Notes: a model not told the origin generated them from the letters alone. A DNA stretch of 64,000 bases from Bacillota bacterium (GCA_023460085.1 JAEWRI010000043.1:1-64000); one strand, 5' to 3'; counted from the first letter of the stretch, positions 43,421 through 52,449 are shown. A program made the numbers and translations.

Positions 43421-44941
43421 ATGAAAAGGATGGTTGCCGCCGTACTGGCGCTGTGTGTGCTGCTTTGCGGCTGCGGCGTGATACGGGAAAACAACCGCCC
43501 GGGCGCAATCGTATCCACGAGCGTGCTGGACATGGGCGATAACGAGGATACCGGGCGCGTAGTGACGCCTGCGGTGTATTTCCTGAACGGATCCAGCCGC
43601 ACGCTGACCGCGGAGCCGCGCAGGCTGATCGTCGCTACAGGGACGAACCCGGCCGAGGTGGCGGTGGAAGCGCTGCTGGAAGGACCGACGGGAAGCAGTG
43701 AGCTTACCGCGGTTGCGCCGGAGGGTATGACGCTGGAATACATCGAATATTCCCGTGTGGTGGCCAACGTCTACCTGAGCTATGAGGGAACGCCGATGGA
43801 TCCTCAGACACAGTACATTCTGGAGCTGGCGATCGCGAATACGGTGACGGATATTCTGGGAGCGGAGTATATCTGCATATTCTTGAACGGGCTGCAGGCG
43901 GGCTTTCAAGGCGCGCCCAGCGCGCCGCTTAAAAAGCAGTCGGGCAACGTGGACGACGCGTGGCGCAGCGCATCCGCCAAAGCGGACGCAAGCCGCGCAA
44001 TCTTTGCGGCGCAGGATGAGGCTCTGCCGGAGACGTCCGTCCCCGAGGTCAGCGCCCCCGCGCAGCCGGCCGCCACCGCGGTGGAGCTGCAGACTGTGCT
44101 GTATTATATCTCCGCTGACGGCGGGTATCTGCTGCCGGAGGTGCACACCGTGGAATATCCGCCGGATGGGGGCGTTCAGGCGCTGATAGCGGAGCTTCAG
44201 AAGACGCCCAACAATGCGGCGCTGATGAAAAGCCCCATCTCTGAAGATGTGAAGCTGCTGGACGCGGCGCTGACGGACGGAGAGGACGGCCTTACGCTGA
44301 GCCTCAATTTTTCCCGACGCGTCGATACCAATGTTCAGCAAAGCGCACTTTCATACGCCGCGCTGATTTATACGCTGACGGGCTTTATTCCGGACGTGGA
44401 AACGGTGCAAATCAGCATCGGGGGCGTTCCGCTGGGCGCTGTGGATGGCGTAACGGGACTGAGCGACGGCCTGCAGCGCAGCGATTTCATCGGCTATATC
44501 GGAAGCAGCGCACCGCTGTACTTCGCCGACAAAAAGTCCGACCTGCTTATTGAGGTGTCGCGAAGCATGGAGCAGGGAGAGACGTGGAGCGCGCGCGCAC
44601 GTGTGCTGGAGCTGCTTAAGGGGCCGCTGCAGGGCGAGGGCACGAGCATATGGCCCGTAATGCCCACGGGAGCGACAGAGGCGGATATCATCTCTGTGGA
44701 CGTGTACGGGGATACCGCCTATTTGAATCTCTCCCAGCATTTCAAGGATGCCTGCGCGGGGCTTTCGGCCCGCTCCGAAATGCTGCTGGTGTATGCCATG
44801 GTCAATACGGTGACCGCAATGGACGGCGTGAGCAAGGTACAGTTTCTCATAGAGGGCAGGCAGACGCAGACACTGGCGGGCACGCTGTGCCTGGCCGATC
44901 CGTTCCTCAAGAACTATGGGTTAATCAAGAAGAGCGGCTGA
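43421..44941 (+). CDS. Lipoprotein with three GerMN domains
   Basis: A 506-residue lipoprotein with signal peptide and lipobox LLCGC. Three GerMN modules can be seen in tandem: about residues 80-160 (EALLEGPTGSSELTAVAPEG), 245-345 (LIAELQKTPNNAALMKSPI) and 385-490 (VLELLKGPLQGEGTSIWPVMPTG). An Ala/Pro-rich linker separates the first two. The start ATG is two bases after the preceding stop. Last gene of the two-component operon, closed by a strong terminator. It probably works outside the membrane with the kinase or the peptidoglycan (inference). Confidence 0.85.
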   Translation: MKRMVAAVLALCVLLCGCGVIRENNRPGAIVSTSVLDMGDNEDTGRVVTPAVYFLNGSSRTLTAEPRRLIVATGTNPAEVAVEALLEGPTGSSELTAVAPEGMTLEYIEYSRVVANVYLSYEGTPMDPQTQYILELAIANTVTDILGAEYICIFLNGLQAGFQGAPSAPLKKQSGNVDDAWRSASAKADASRAIFAAQDEALPETSVPEVSAPAQPAATAVELQTVLYYISADGGYLLPEVHTVEYPPDGGVQALIAELQKTPNNAALMKSPISEDVKLLDAALTDGEDGLTLSLNFSRRVDTNVQQSALSYAALIYTLTGFIPDVETVQISIGGVPLGAVDGVTGLSDGLQRSDFIGYIGSSAPLYFADKKSDLLIEVSRSMEQGETWSARARVLELLKGPLQGEGTSIWPVMPTGATEADIISVDVYGDTAYLNLSQHFKDACAGLSARSEMLLVYAMVNTVTAMDGVSKVQFLIEGRQTQTLAGTLCLADPFLKNYGLIKKSG

Positions 44942-44949
44942 CAGAATTC

Positions 44950-44992
44950 AAAAGCCCGGCGTGCCGTCGAAGGACAGCCGCCGGGCTTTTTT
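44950..44992. terminator. Bidirectional terminator
   Basis: An 11-bp stem AAAGCCCGGCG/CGCCGGGCTTT continues into T runs on both strands. It serves the GerMN operon (plus) and asnB (minus, stop at 45010). Confidence 0.9.
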
Positions 44993-45009
44993 GGTGTGCG
45001 GGCAGGGCG

Positions 45010-46845
45010 CTAGAGTTGTATGCGCACGCCGTATTCCTTCAGCCACATATTGAGCTGAAGCAAAAACGCGAACAGCTGCGGGCCGGTCATAAGCTGGCCA
45101 AACCATGGCGTTACAATGCTGAGGGAGTCCAGCATTTCCTCCACGGCCTGCTGGTCGATGAGGGCATGGAGAGGCGCGCTGCTGTCGGACAGCACCTCCT
45201 TGAGCGCCAGCGAAATCAGCCGTGTATACTCCGGGTGATGCGTCTTGGGATATGGGCTTTTTTTGCGCTCCCGAATGGCAGGCGGAAGCAGGTCGGCGAC
45301 CGCAAGGCGCAGTATGCCCTTTTCCATGCCGCCCGCGTTCATGATATCCCACGGGATGTTCCACGCGTACTCGGCGATGCGGTGATCGCAGTAGGGCACG
45401 CGCACCTCAAGGCCGCACGCCATGCTCATGCGATCCTTGCGCTCCAGCAGATTGGCCATGAACCACTTGATGTTGAGGTAGAACATCTGCCGCCTGCGGC
45501 GCTCCATCGGCTTTTCTGTGCCCAGCAGCGGCGTTTCCTCCACGGTGTCGAGAAAACGGCTGCGCGCATAGCCTTCGATGTTGAGGCGGCTTAAATCGCG
45601 CGACATGACGCGGCGGCGCAAATCCAGAGAATTGGCCCACGGGAACATGTCGAGGCCCAGCAGATCGTCGCGGTAGAACCACGGATAACCGCCGAACAGC
45701 TCGTCGGCGCACTCGCCGGACAGCGCAACGGTGGCGTGGCGGCGGATCTCGCGGCAGAAAAGCAGCAGGCTGGAGTCCACGTCCGCCATGCCCGGCAGGT
45801 CGCGCGCAATCACGGCGTCCTTCAGCGAAGCGACCAGATCCTCGATGCCTACGACGAAGTTCGTGTGTTCGCTGCCGATGTGGTGCTGCATCAGCCCGAT
45901 GTAGTCGCTGTCCGGACTGGGCTGGAATACGCTGCGCGTAAAATATTTTTCGTTGTCGGCGTAGTCGATGGAGAAGGTGTGCAGACGGTCGCCCCGCTCC
46001 TGAGCGGCTTGCGCCGCCACGGCGGAAAGCGCGGAGGAATCCACGCCGCCCGAAAGAAAGGTGCATACCGGTACGTCCGCGACGAGCTGACGTTTGGCGG
46101 AGTCCTTCACGAGCCAACTCAGCTTTTCGGTGGTTTGCGTCAGGCTGTCGGTATGCTCGCCGCAGGTATACTGCCAGTAGCGGTGTACATAGGTGCCGAG
46201 CGGGGAGTAAATCATGCATTCGCCGGGGCGAAGTTCCTCGATGCCGGAGAACAGCGTTTTGCCGGGCGTGCGCGCAGGGGAGAGCGCGAACAGCTCCAGC
46301 AGGCCGTTTTCGCCCAGCACCGGCTTTACGTCGGGATGCTTCAGCAGCGCCTTGATTTCGGAAGCGAACAGCAGCGCGGTCTTGGTGCGCGTGATGAACA
46401 GCGGCTTGACGCCCATTCTGTCACGCGCGAGGAATATGCGCTGCTTCTTCTCATCCCATATGCCGAACGCGAATATGCCGTTGAACTTTTCCACGCATGA
46501 AGGGCCCCATTCAATATAGGACAGCAGCAGCGCTTCCGTATCCGAATGGGACAGCATCGTATGCCCCCGGGCGGTAAGCTCCGCCCGCAGTTCCGGCGTA
46601 TTGTACAGCTCCCCATTGTATACGATGGCGTATGTGTTGCTGCCCATGCTGCGCACCATGGGCTGGGTACCGCCCGCCGGATCGACTACGGTCAGCCTGC
46701 GGTGGCCCAGCGCTGCCTGATGGGTCATAAAGGTTCCGGCGGCGTCCGGGCCGCGGCTCGCGATCGCGTCCATCATGCCGGAGAGGATGACGCTTTGGTT
46801 GAGCATGTTGTTTTCAAAATCGATGATGCCTACGATACCGCACAT
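45010..46845 (-). CDS. asnB: Asparagine synthetase B (glutamine-hydrolysing)
   Basis: Makes asparagine from aspartate, ATP and glutamine; 611 residues. The N-terminal class II glutaminase domain begins MCGIVGIIDF with the nucleophile Cys2, which fixes the start at 46845 (GGAGGG lies nine bases upstream), although an open frame extends further. The C-terminal synthetase domain has the pyrophosphate loop VCTFLSGGVDSSALSAVAA and the ALSGECADELFGGYPWF motif. It is a monocistronic gene, divergent from the ECF S-component gene. No T-box is visible in the short upstream region. Confidence 0.95.
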   Translation of the reverse strand: MCGIVGIIDFENNMLNQSVILSGMMDAIASRGPDAAGTFMTHQAALGHRRLTVVDPAGGTQPMVRSMGSNTYAIVYNGELYNTPELRAELTARGHTMLSHSDTEALLLSYIEWGPSCVEKFNGIFAFGIWDEKKQRIFLARDRMGVKPLFITRTKTALLFASEIKALLKHPDVKPVLGENGLLELFALSPARTPGKTLFSGIEELRPGECMIYSPLGTYVHRYWQYTCGEHTDSLTQTTEKLSWLVKDSAKRQLVADVPVCTFLSGGVDSSALSAVAAQAAQERGDRLHTFSIDYADNEKYFTRSVFQPSPDSDYIGLMQHHIGSEHTNFVVGIEDLVASLKDAVIARDLPGMADVDSSLLLFCREIRRHATVALSGECADELFGGYPWFYRDDLLGLDMFPWANSLDLRRRVMSRDLSRLNIEGYARSRFLDTVEETPLLGTEKPMERRRRQMFYLNIKWFMANLLERKDRMSMACGLEVRVPYCDHRIAEYAWNIPWDIMNAGGMEKGILRLAVADLLPPAIRERKKSPYPKTHHPEYTRLISLALKEVLSDSSAPLHALIDQQAVEEMLDSLSIVTPWFGQLMTGPQLFAFLLQLNMWLKEYGVRIQL

Positions 46846-46930
46846 GAAATGCTGCCCTCCAAAAAAATGTTCATTACCAGTATATGAGGGGGGGCCGGAG
46901 GCGTGCGGGGCATCGCGGCAAAAACCGCCA

Positions 46931-46959
46931 TTGCGCGCCGCTGTCATATGCATTACAAT
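46931..46959 (+). promoter_or_regulatory. Candidate promoter of the ECF S-comEC-holA operon
   Basis: TTGCGC (46931-46936), a 17-base spacer and TACAAT (46954-46959), 27 bases before the ATG at 46986. TATACT on the opposite strand (46879-46884) is a candidate -10 for asnB. Confidence 0.45.
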
Positions 46960-46985
46960 GAAAGCAGAATTCTGGAGGGACAACC

Positions 46986-47483
46986 ATGAAAATTCAAGCC
47001 CGAACCAAAACGCTCGTGATATCCAGCATGCTCGCGGCGCTGATATTCGTTATCACGTTCCTGGTTGCGATACCTGTGCCGAAGACGAGCGCATATGTCA
47101 ACATCGGCGACAGCGTAATTTACTGCGCGGGGATGCTGGTGGGCGCGCCCTGGGCGGCGGCGGCAGCCGGTATCGGCAGCATGCTTGCCGACTGGGCGGT
47201 AGGCGTCCCCATCTATATGCCTGCCACGCTGATCATCAAGGGACTGATGGGCTTCGTATGCGCGAAGCTTATCCAGAAGGGCGGATTGCCCCGCTTTGTA
47301 CTGTCCTGCGTGCTGGGAGGCGCGATTATGGCCGCGGGCTATGCCGCGTATGAGTGGGCGCTGAACGGCTGGGCATACATGATTGCCGCCATCGTCGGAA
47401 ATCTCATACAATGGGCGGCGGGCGTCGCGGGCGCCGCCGCGCTCTTTTACCCGGTAAAACGCATCAGGAGCCTGATCTCATGA
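46986..47483 (+). CDS. ECF transporter S component (orphan)
   Basis: A 165-residue integral membrane protein with about five or six helices, resembling substrate-specific S components of energy-coupling factor vitamin transporters (KTLVISSMLAALIFVITFL start, NIGDSVIYCAGMLVGAPWAAAAAGIGS, then IKGLMGFVCAKL). It would bind a vitamin or similar micronutrient and share a separately encoded EcfA/EcfT module, none of which is in the window. The substrate cannot be read. GGAGGGACAACC precedes the ATG. Its stop overlaps the next start (ATGA). Confidence 0.8.
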   Translation: MKIQARTKTLVISSMLAALIFVITFLVAIPVPKTSAYVNIGDSVIYCAGMLVGAPWAAAAAGIGSMLADWAVGVPIYMPATLIIKGLMGFVCAKLIQKGGLPRFVLSCVLGGAIMAAGYAAYEWALNGWAYMIAAIVGNLIQWAAGVAGAAALFYPVKRIRSLIS

Positions 47484-48211
47484 AGCTTACCTGCGTCGGA
47501 AGATACGGCCCGTTTCCCAAAGCGGACGGAAGCTGCTCGTGCTACGTGCTTTCGCACGGCGGCAAAAATGTCGTGCTGGACATGGGCTGCGGTTCGCTCA
47601 CGAAGCTGCTGGGCTGGCTGCCGGTGGGCACCATCGACGCGGTGGTGCTCTCTCACCTGCACGCCGACCATATGGGCGATGTGCTGACGCTGCGTTACGC
47701 GCTGGGCGCGGCAAAGAAGCTGGGTTGGCGCTCTCAGCCGCTGCCGGTATATATGCCTGCCGAACCGCAGGCCGAAGCGGCGCTCATCGGTGAGAGCGAT
47801 ATGGTGGAACCGCACCCGATAACAGACGGGCTTCGCGTCGAAATCTGCGGCATGGACGCGCGCTTCGCGCTGATGCCCCACGCCGTGCCGAGCTATGCCA
47901 TGGCCTTTCGCGCGGAGGGCAAACTGTTCGTCTATTCCGGCGACACAAAGGATAATCCCGATCTCGCGCCGTTTGCTTCGGGCGCCGATCTCTTTCTGAT
48001 GGAAGCCGCGCTGCTGACGCGCGACAAGACGGAGGCCGCGCTGCACGTTTCCGCGCGGGACGCGGGGCGCATCGCAAACGAAGCGCATGTAAAGCGCATG
48101 CTGGTAACGCACCTTTTTCCGGAGTACGATCCTTCGGAAGTACTTCGCGAGGTGAGGGAACAGTATCCCGCCTCTGAATTGATAGAGGAAAATCAAAGCT
48201 ACGAGGTGTAG
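47480..48211 (+). CDS. MBL-fold metallo-hydrolase (RNase Z-like superfamily)
   Basis: A 243-residue metallo-beta-lactamase-fold enzyme. The zinc motif SHLHADHMGDV is near residue 59, followed by His in MPHAVPSYAM, Asp in YSGDTKDNPDL and His in VTHLFPEYDP, so the dinuclear site is complete. The family is close to RNase Z and arylsulfatase-like hydrolases but too short and different for true RNase Z. The start overlaps the S-component stop by four bases, and comEC follows with no gap. The function is unknown. Confidence 0.85.
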   Translation: MKLTCVGRYGPFPKADGSCSCYVLSHGGKNVVLDMGCGSLTKLLGWLPVGTIDAVVLSHLHADHMGDVLTLRYALGAAKKLGWRSQPLPVYMPAEPQAEAALIGESDMVEPHPITDGLRVEICGMDARFALMPHAVPSYAMAFRAEGKLFVYSGDTKDNPDLAPFASGADLFLMEAALLTRDKTEAALHVSARDAGRIANEAHVKRMLVTHLFPEYDPSEVLREVREQYPASELIEENQSYEV

Positions 48212-50497
48212 ATGGAAGCTCCGCGACGCTTTATGAATCGGCGTCCGCTGGTACCGGCTGCCGCCGCGCTTGCAACAGGCATTGCGCTCGGCCGGGTTCT
48301 TCATCTCTCCGCATGGTATATGATCGCCGCCGCGGCTTTGGCTGTCGCGGCGTTTTTTGTATGGCTGCGCCGAAAGCGCACAGGCCCCCGCGGGGCGGCA
48401 CTTACCGCGCTGCTGTGCGCCGCGCTGAGCCTCTTCGGCGCATTTTTGACAGCGAATATCATGGGAGCCTCCGCCGCGCCCGCCGGGCAGGCGCTGAGCG
48501 TCTCGGGCCGCGTTTACGGCGAACCGTATGTCAATGACTACGGCAGCACCGTCGCGCTGCTCACAGACGCGCGCGTGGACGGGGAAGCGTGCGGCGACAT
48601 CAAGCTGTACGTATCGGGTGAACCCGCGCTGCGCTGCGGCGACATCGTGGAAGCGGAGGCGGAGGTGGCGCTGCCTAAAGGCGTGCGCAATCCGGGCGGT
48701 TTTGACGAGCGGCTGTATCTGTTTTCGCAGGGAGTGCGCGCCAAGGCGTATGCCGATGCCGTGCGAGTCACAGGCTGGCAGGACGGCTGGGAGGTATGGG
48801 TCGCTGCTGCGCGGGACAGGCTTTCGGGCATTATGGATGCCGCGTTCGAGCCGGAGGTCGCGCCGGTAGCCAAGGCGATGCTGCTGGGCGACACCGCAGG
48901 TATCGATGAGGCGACGTATATCGCATTTAAGGATACCGGCATGGCGCATGTGCTCGCGGTATCCGGGCTCAACGCCGCCATACTCGTGGCGTTTGTCTAT
49001 TTCCTCATGAAGCTGCTGCGCGTGGGCCGCACGCCGCGTCTCATCATCACGCTGCTGTTTGTTGCCGTGTACGCCTGTATTACCGGACTGACGCCCTCCG
49101 TGGTGCGGGCCGCGCTGATGGCTTTCGCAGTGCTCATCGGAAAACACCTTGGCAGGCAGGCGGATACGCTGAACTGCCTGGCCCTGTCCTTCATCGTCGC
49201 GCTGCTGTGGCGGCCGCTCGATCTGTTTGCGGCGGGCTTTCAGCTCTCGTACGCGGCGGTGCTGGGCATGCTGACGCTGGGCGCGCAGATAGACCGTTGG
49301 CTTCGCCCGAAGCTGCCCGGGCGGCTGCTCTGGGCGGGCAGTACCGTTTCCGCATCCGTGGGCGCGACGGCGGGAACCGCGCCGGTGCTGGCCGCAACGT
49401 TTCACCGCGTGTCGACGCTGGGCATATTGCTGAATGTCGCCGTAATCCCGCTGGCTTCCGCGGCGACGGTGATCGTATTTATCACGGCGCTCATCGGCTT
49501 TGTATGGACGCCCGCCGCGGTATATGCGGGCTATGTCGGAGCGGCGTTGATTCGCATGATGCTGTGGCTCGTTCATGCCACGGCCGGGCTTTCCTTTGTC
49601 GCGGCAGACGTGGCCGCGCCATCCCCGTGGTTGGTTTTTGCGCTGTTTGCATTGCTGTTTCTCGCGTCGCGCTATGTGCTGCTGAGCACGAAACTGAAGA
49701 CAGTGTTCGGCGGCGCGCTGGCGGGAATGGCGCTTTTTGCGGCGCTGATCGCTGTGCCTGCGGGCATGCATGTGGTCTTTCTCGACGTGGGACAGGGAGA
49801 TGCGGCGTACATTCGCACCGTGCAGGGCGGAGAGTACTTCATCGACGGCGGACCGGAGCGCAGTGCGGAGGAGGTTGTAGACTTCACCATCCGGCAGGGC
49901 ATAGCGCCCGACGCCGCGTTTGTATCGCACACCGACGACGACCATTTCGCAGGCCTTTGCGCGCTCTACGACGCCGGACTGCTGCGCAAAATCTACTGCA
50001 GCTATCAGGAGGAGGAAACGGTGCGTGCCGCCATGCCGGACGCACAGGTTGTGCCATTGGCTGCGGGGGATACCGTTCTGCTGGACGATGAGACGCGTGC
50101 CGTGGTATTATATCCGTACCGTGAAACCGTTTCGGAGGAGACCAACGATTTATCGCTTGTGCTTCTGCTGGAGTACGGGGAGCATACGGCGCTCTTCACA
50201 GGTGACATTCCGGGCGCGGTGGAAACGCGCATCTTCGCCTCGCTGGGCGAGGTGGACATCTATAAAGCGGCGCACCACGGTTCGAAGTATTCCTCGTACC
50301 GGCTGCCGCTGTCGGTGCTCTCGCCGGAGTACTGTGTGGTGAGCGTAGGGGACAACTCCTTCGGACAGCCCGCCGACATTGCGATGGACAGCCTTAAGGA
50401 GTATTCAGATGAGGTATATGTGACACGGGAGGACTACGCGGTGGAATTCTGGATTGGCGCGGATATTCGTGTGAACACATGGAACGGACAGGACTGA
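48212..50497 (+). CDS. comEC: ComEC/Rec2 DNA uptake channel
   Basis: A polytopic membrane protein of 761 residues expected to pass single-stranded DNA into the cytoplasm during natural transformation. N-terminal helices and a DUF4131-type extracellular domain (1-200) are followed by the competence domain (about 215-500; LAVSGLNAAILVAFVYFLMK, GLTPSVVRAALMAFAVLIGK). The C-terminal MBL domain (VVFLDVGQGDAAYIRT near 526, SHTDDDHFAGL near 573) keeps the HxDxDH pattern. The length is full, with no break. It starts directly after the MBL gene stop and overlaps holA by one base (TGATG). Confidence 0.93.
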   Translation: MEAPRRFMNRRPLVPAAAALATGIALGRVLHLSAWYMIAAAALAVAAFFVWLRRKRTGPRGAALTALLCAALSLFGAFLTANIMGASAAPAGQALSVSGRVYGEPYVNDYGSTVALLTDARVDGEACGDIKLYVSGEPALRCGDIVEAEAEVALPKGVRNPGGFDERLYLFSQGVRAKAYADAVRVTGWQDGWEVWVAAARDRLSGIMDAAFEPEVAPVAKAMLLGDTAGIDEATYIAFKDTGMAHVLAVSGLNAAILVAFVYFLMKLLRVGRTPRLIITLLFVAVYACITGLTPSVVRAALMAFAVLIGKHLGRQADTLNCLALSFIVALLWRPLDLFAAGFQLSYAAVLGMLTLGAQIDRWLRPKLPGRLLWAGSTVSASVGATAGTAPVLAATFHRVSTLGILLNVAVIPLASAATVIVFITALIGFVWTPAAVYAGYVGAALIRMMLWLVHATAGLSFVAADVAAPSPWLVFALFALLFLASRYVLLSTKLKTVFGGALAGMALFAALIAVPAGMHVVFLDVGQGDAAYIRTVQGGEYFIDGGPERSAEEVVDFTIRQGIAPDAAFVSHTDDDHFAGLCALYDAGLLRKIYCSYQEEETVRAAMPDAQVVPLAAGDTVLLDDETRAVVLYPYRETVSEETNDLSLVLLLEYGEHTALFTGDIPGAVETRIFASLGEVDIYKAAHHGSKYSSYRLPLSVLSPEYCVVSVGDNSFGQPADIAMDSLKEYSDEVYVTREDYAVEFWIGADIRVNTWNGQD

Positions 50498-51504
50498 TGG
50501 CGGAGAAGAATCTTTTTTTGTTTTCGGGCGATCGGTATATGGTGCTGAAAAGTCTCGGCGAGCTGACGGCCTCGCTGGATTTGCCGCTGCCCGAAATCAA
50601 TGTGACTGGATTCAGAACCATGCCCGATGCCGACACGCTCATCGAGGCGTGCGCCGCGCTGCCGCTGATGGCGGAAAAGCGCCTGGTATACGTCAGCGAC
50701 TATACGGCGATGTCCGGGGGCAAGGCGGAGAAGGAGGGCGCGGACGGCGAAGCAGGAGACGCGAAAAAGGATAAGGGCTCTGCCGAGGCCAATAAGCTGG
50801 CGGCCTACCTCGACCGGTTCCCGGAGAGCACCGTTCTTGCGCTGGGCGTGGACGGCGCGCCGGACAAGCGCCGTACCCTCTATAAGCGCATCGCGGAGAA
50901 GGGCGTCGTGCGGGATTTCCCGTCCCCTTCGCCTGCGGAGTGCGCCGCATTTGCCGTGGCGCAGGCAAAGGCCCAGGGCACGCGAATTTCCGGCACGGCT
51001 GCGGCGCAGCTCGTCGGCGTCGCGGGCTGCGACTATTATACGATAGAGAACGAGATTTCCAAGCTGGCGGCATACGCGGGCTTCGGAGAAATCACCGCGG
51101 AGCATATCCGGCAGTGCGCGTCACGCACGCTGGATTACAACATCTTCGAGCTGCACGGGCTGTTCATCCGGCGCGAGGCTGCCAAAGCGCAGGCGCTGCT
51201 GGCCGACGTGCTGTCCGAGGAGAGGCCGGAAGGGCTGATTGGCCTGATTGCGCGCAAATTCCGGGACATGTTTAAAGTGCGCTCGCTGATGGATCAGGGG
51301 CGCGGCCCGGCTCAAATAGCGGCGGTGCTGAACATGAAGGAATACCCGGCGAAGATGCTCGCGCAGGAATGCGCACGATTCTCCCGGGAACAGCTGAGAG
51401 CCGCGCTGAAAACGCTGGCGGAGCTGGACTATGCGCTGAAGAGCGGCGCAAAGGATGCCCTGCTGGCGCTGTCCGCGGCGCTGTTTGACATCTATGGGTT
51501 GTAG
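50497..51504 (+). CDS. holA: DNA polymerase III subunit delta
   Basis: The clamp-loader delta subunit, 335 residues, which opens the beta clamp. N-terminal FLFSGDRYMVLKSL, central ADTLIEACAALPLMAEKRLVYV and the C-terminal collar domain (YTIENEISKLAAYAG, then ARKFRDMFKVRSLMDQG) match the family. A Lys/Glu-rich insertion at about 75-100 (GGKAEKEGADGEAGDAKKDK) is longer than usual. The ATG at 50497 overlaps the comEC stop; an ATG six codons earlier is also possible. The order comEC-holA-(rpsT) is a common bacterial arrangement. Confidence 0.92.
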   Translation: MAEKNLFLFSGDRYMVLKSLGELTASLDLPLPEINVTGFRTMPDADTLIEACAALPLMAEKRLVYVSDYTAMSGGKAEKEGADGEAGDAKKDKGSAEANKLAAYLDRFPESTVLALGVDGAPDKRRTLYKRIAEKGVVRDFPSPSPAECAAFAVAQAKAQGTRISGTAAAQLVGVAGCDYYTIENEISKLAAYAGFGEITAEHIRQCASRTLDYNIFELHGLFIRREAAKAQALLADVLSEERPEGLIGLIARKFRDMFKVRSLMDQGRGPAQIAAVLNMKEYPAKMLAQECARFSREQLRAALKTLAELDYALKSGAKDALLALSAALFDIYGL

Positions 51505-51518
51505 CGGTTAACGAAAAG

Positions 51519-51571
51519 CAAAAAGGGTGCAACAAAACGCGCGGGAAACCCGCGCGTGCGCACCCCTTTTA
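51519..51571. terminator. Bidirectional terminator between holA and rpsT
   Basis: CGCGCGGG/CCCGCGCG with an AAA loop, extended by outer pairing of the AAAAAGGGTGC and GCACCCCTTTT ends. Convergent genes holA and rpsT can both use it. Confidence 0.85.
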
Positions 51572-51588
51572 GGTCAGGGACAGGACGG

Positions 51589-51855
51589 TTAAGCGGACAG
51601 CGAAGCGACCGCCTTTGCAATCTGAGCCTTTTTGCGATCCGCGTTGTTGCGGTGCAGAACGCCCTTAAGCGCGGCAGAATCGAGCGCGCCTTCATATTCC
51701 TTGGAAAGCGTGGCCACGGCTTCTTTATTGCCTGCGCTGACAGCCGCCGCAAACTTCTTCGCGGTGGTTTTGAGCTCGGACTTGATGACGCGGTTGCGCA
51801 GGTTCGCTTTTTCTTCTACGCGCACACGGCGCTTTGCGGATTCAATATTTGGCAA
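51589..51855 (-). CDS. rpsT: 30S ribosomal protein S20
   Basis: An 88-residue basic protein of the small ribosomal subunit that binds 16S rRNA early in assembly. PNIESAKRRVRVEEKANLRNR at the N terminus and NADRKKAQIAKAVASL at the C terminus are diagnostic. The start is TTG at 51855, set by the family N terminus (PNIESAKRR) and by GGAGGG seven bases upstream. S20 of E. coli also starts at TTG, where the weak codon is part of autogenous control. Convergent with holA. Confidence 0.95.
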   Translation of the reverse strand: MPNIESAKRRVRVEEKANLRNRVIKSELKTTAKKFAAAVSAGNKEAVATLSKEYEGALDSAALKGVLHRNNADRKKAQIAKAVASLSA

Positions 51856-51899
51856 GTGATTTCCCTCCGATAACGGTACTCGTTTTAATAACGCATCGT

Positions 51900-51928
51900 A
51901 TTTTAACACACACATGATTGTTTTGCAA
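51900..51928 (-). promoter_or_regulatory. rpsT promoter
   Basis: On the minus strand TTGCAA (51923-51928), a 17-base spacer and TAAAAT (51900-51905), 45 bases before the TTG start. Confidence 0.6.
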
Positions 51929-52018
51929 GCCCGAATCGGACAAGGAACGCCGTTTTCACCGCGCGTTTTGCCCGTATGTTTTCGCGCTGCGGCAGGCTTA
52001 GAATCATCCTTGAGGATG

Positions 52019-52047
52019 TTGACATCGGCATTCGGTTATGATAAACT
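52019..52047 (+). promoter_or_regulatory. Promoter of the tRNA cluster
   Basis: A perfect TTGACA (52019-52024), 17-base spacer and TAAACT (52042-52047), about 50 bases before the first tRNA gene. Confidence 0.65.
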
Positions 52048-52097
52048 TTCGTTCTGTCGGTTGTGAGTTTCTTTGCTTATGGTAGCCTGAAAAGCTT

Positions 52098-52174
52098 GCG
52101 CCTGTAGCTCAGCAGGATAGAGCAACGGCCTTCTAAGCCGTGTGTCCAGGGTTCGAGTCCCCGCAGGCGCGCCA
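52098..52174 (+). tRNA. tRNA-Arg (anticodon TCT)
   Basis: Cloverleaf with acceptor GCGCCTG/CAGGCGC, anticodon stem ACGGC/GCCGT around CTTCTAA, T loop TTCGAGT. The CCA end is encoded (52172-52174). The T stem has one A-C mismatch. First of four tRNA genes in a row. Confidence 0.95.
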
Positions 52175-52216
52175 TTTTTCATCCGAGGCAAAGCCACGCT
52201 GCCGGCAGCGTACCAT

Positions 52217-52294
52217 GGTGGGCGTAGCTCAGTAGGTTAGAGCGCCAGGTTGTGGCCCTGGAGGTCGTGGGTTCGAAACCCACCGCTCACCCCA
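52217..52294 (+). tRNA. tRNA-His (anticodon GTG)
   Basis: Anticodon stem CCAGG/CCTGG around TTGTGGC. Acceptor GTGGGCG pairs with CGCTCAC. An extra G at 52217 can pair with the discriminator C (52291), the G-1 identity element of tRNA-His. CCA is encoded. Confidence 0.95.
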
Positions 52295-52353
52295 TTTTTC
52301 CCGGGAGTTCCCGAAGCGGTTCCCGAAGGGCAAGCCCCTTCCGGGTAAAACGT

Positions 52354-52428
52354 TGGGGTGTAGCCAAGTGGTAAGGCACGGGACTTTGACTCCCGCATTC
52401 GCAGGTTCGACCCCTGCCACCCCAGCCA
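52354..52428 (+). tRNA. tRNA-Gln (anticodon TTG)
   Basis: Acceptor TGGGGTG/CACCCCA, anticodon stem CGGGA/TCCCG around CTTTGAC, T loop TTCGACC. CCA is encoded (52426-52428). Confidence 0.95.
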
Positions 52429-52449
52429 ATATGTACTGGGGAAGCATAT

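Noticed and set aside
47447..49945. 832-codon minus-strand frame
   Set aside because: Antisense to the MBL and comEC genes, with the same low-complexity basic composition as other mirror frames.
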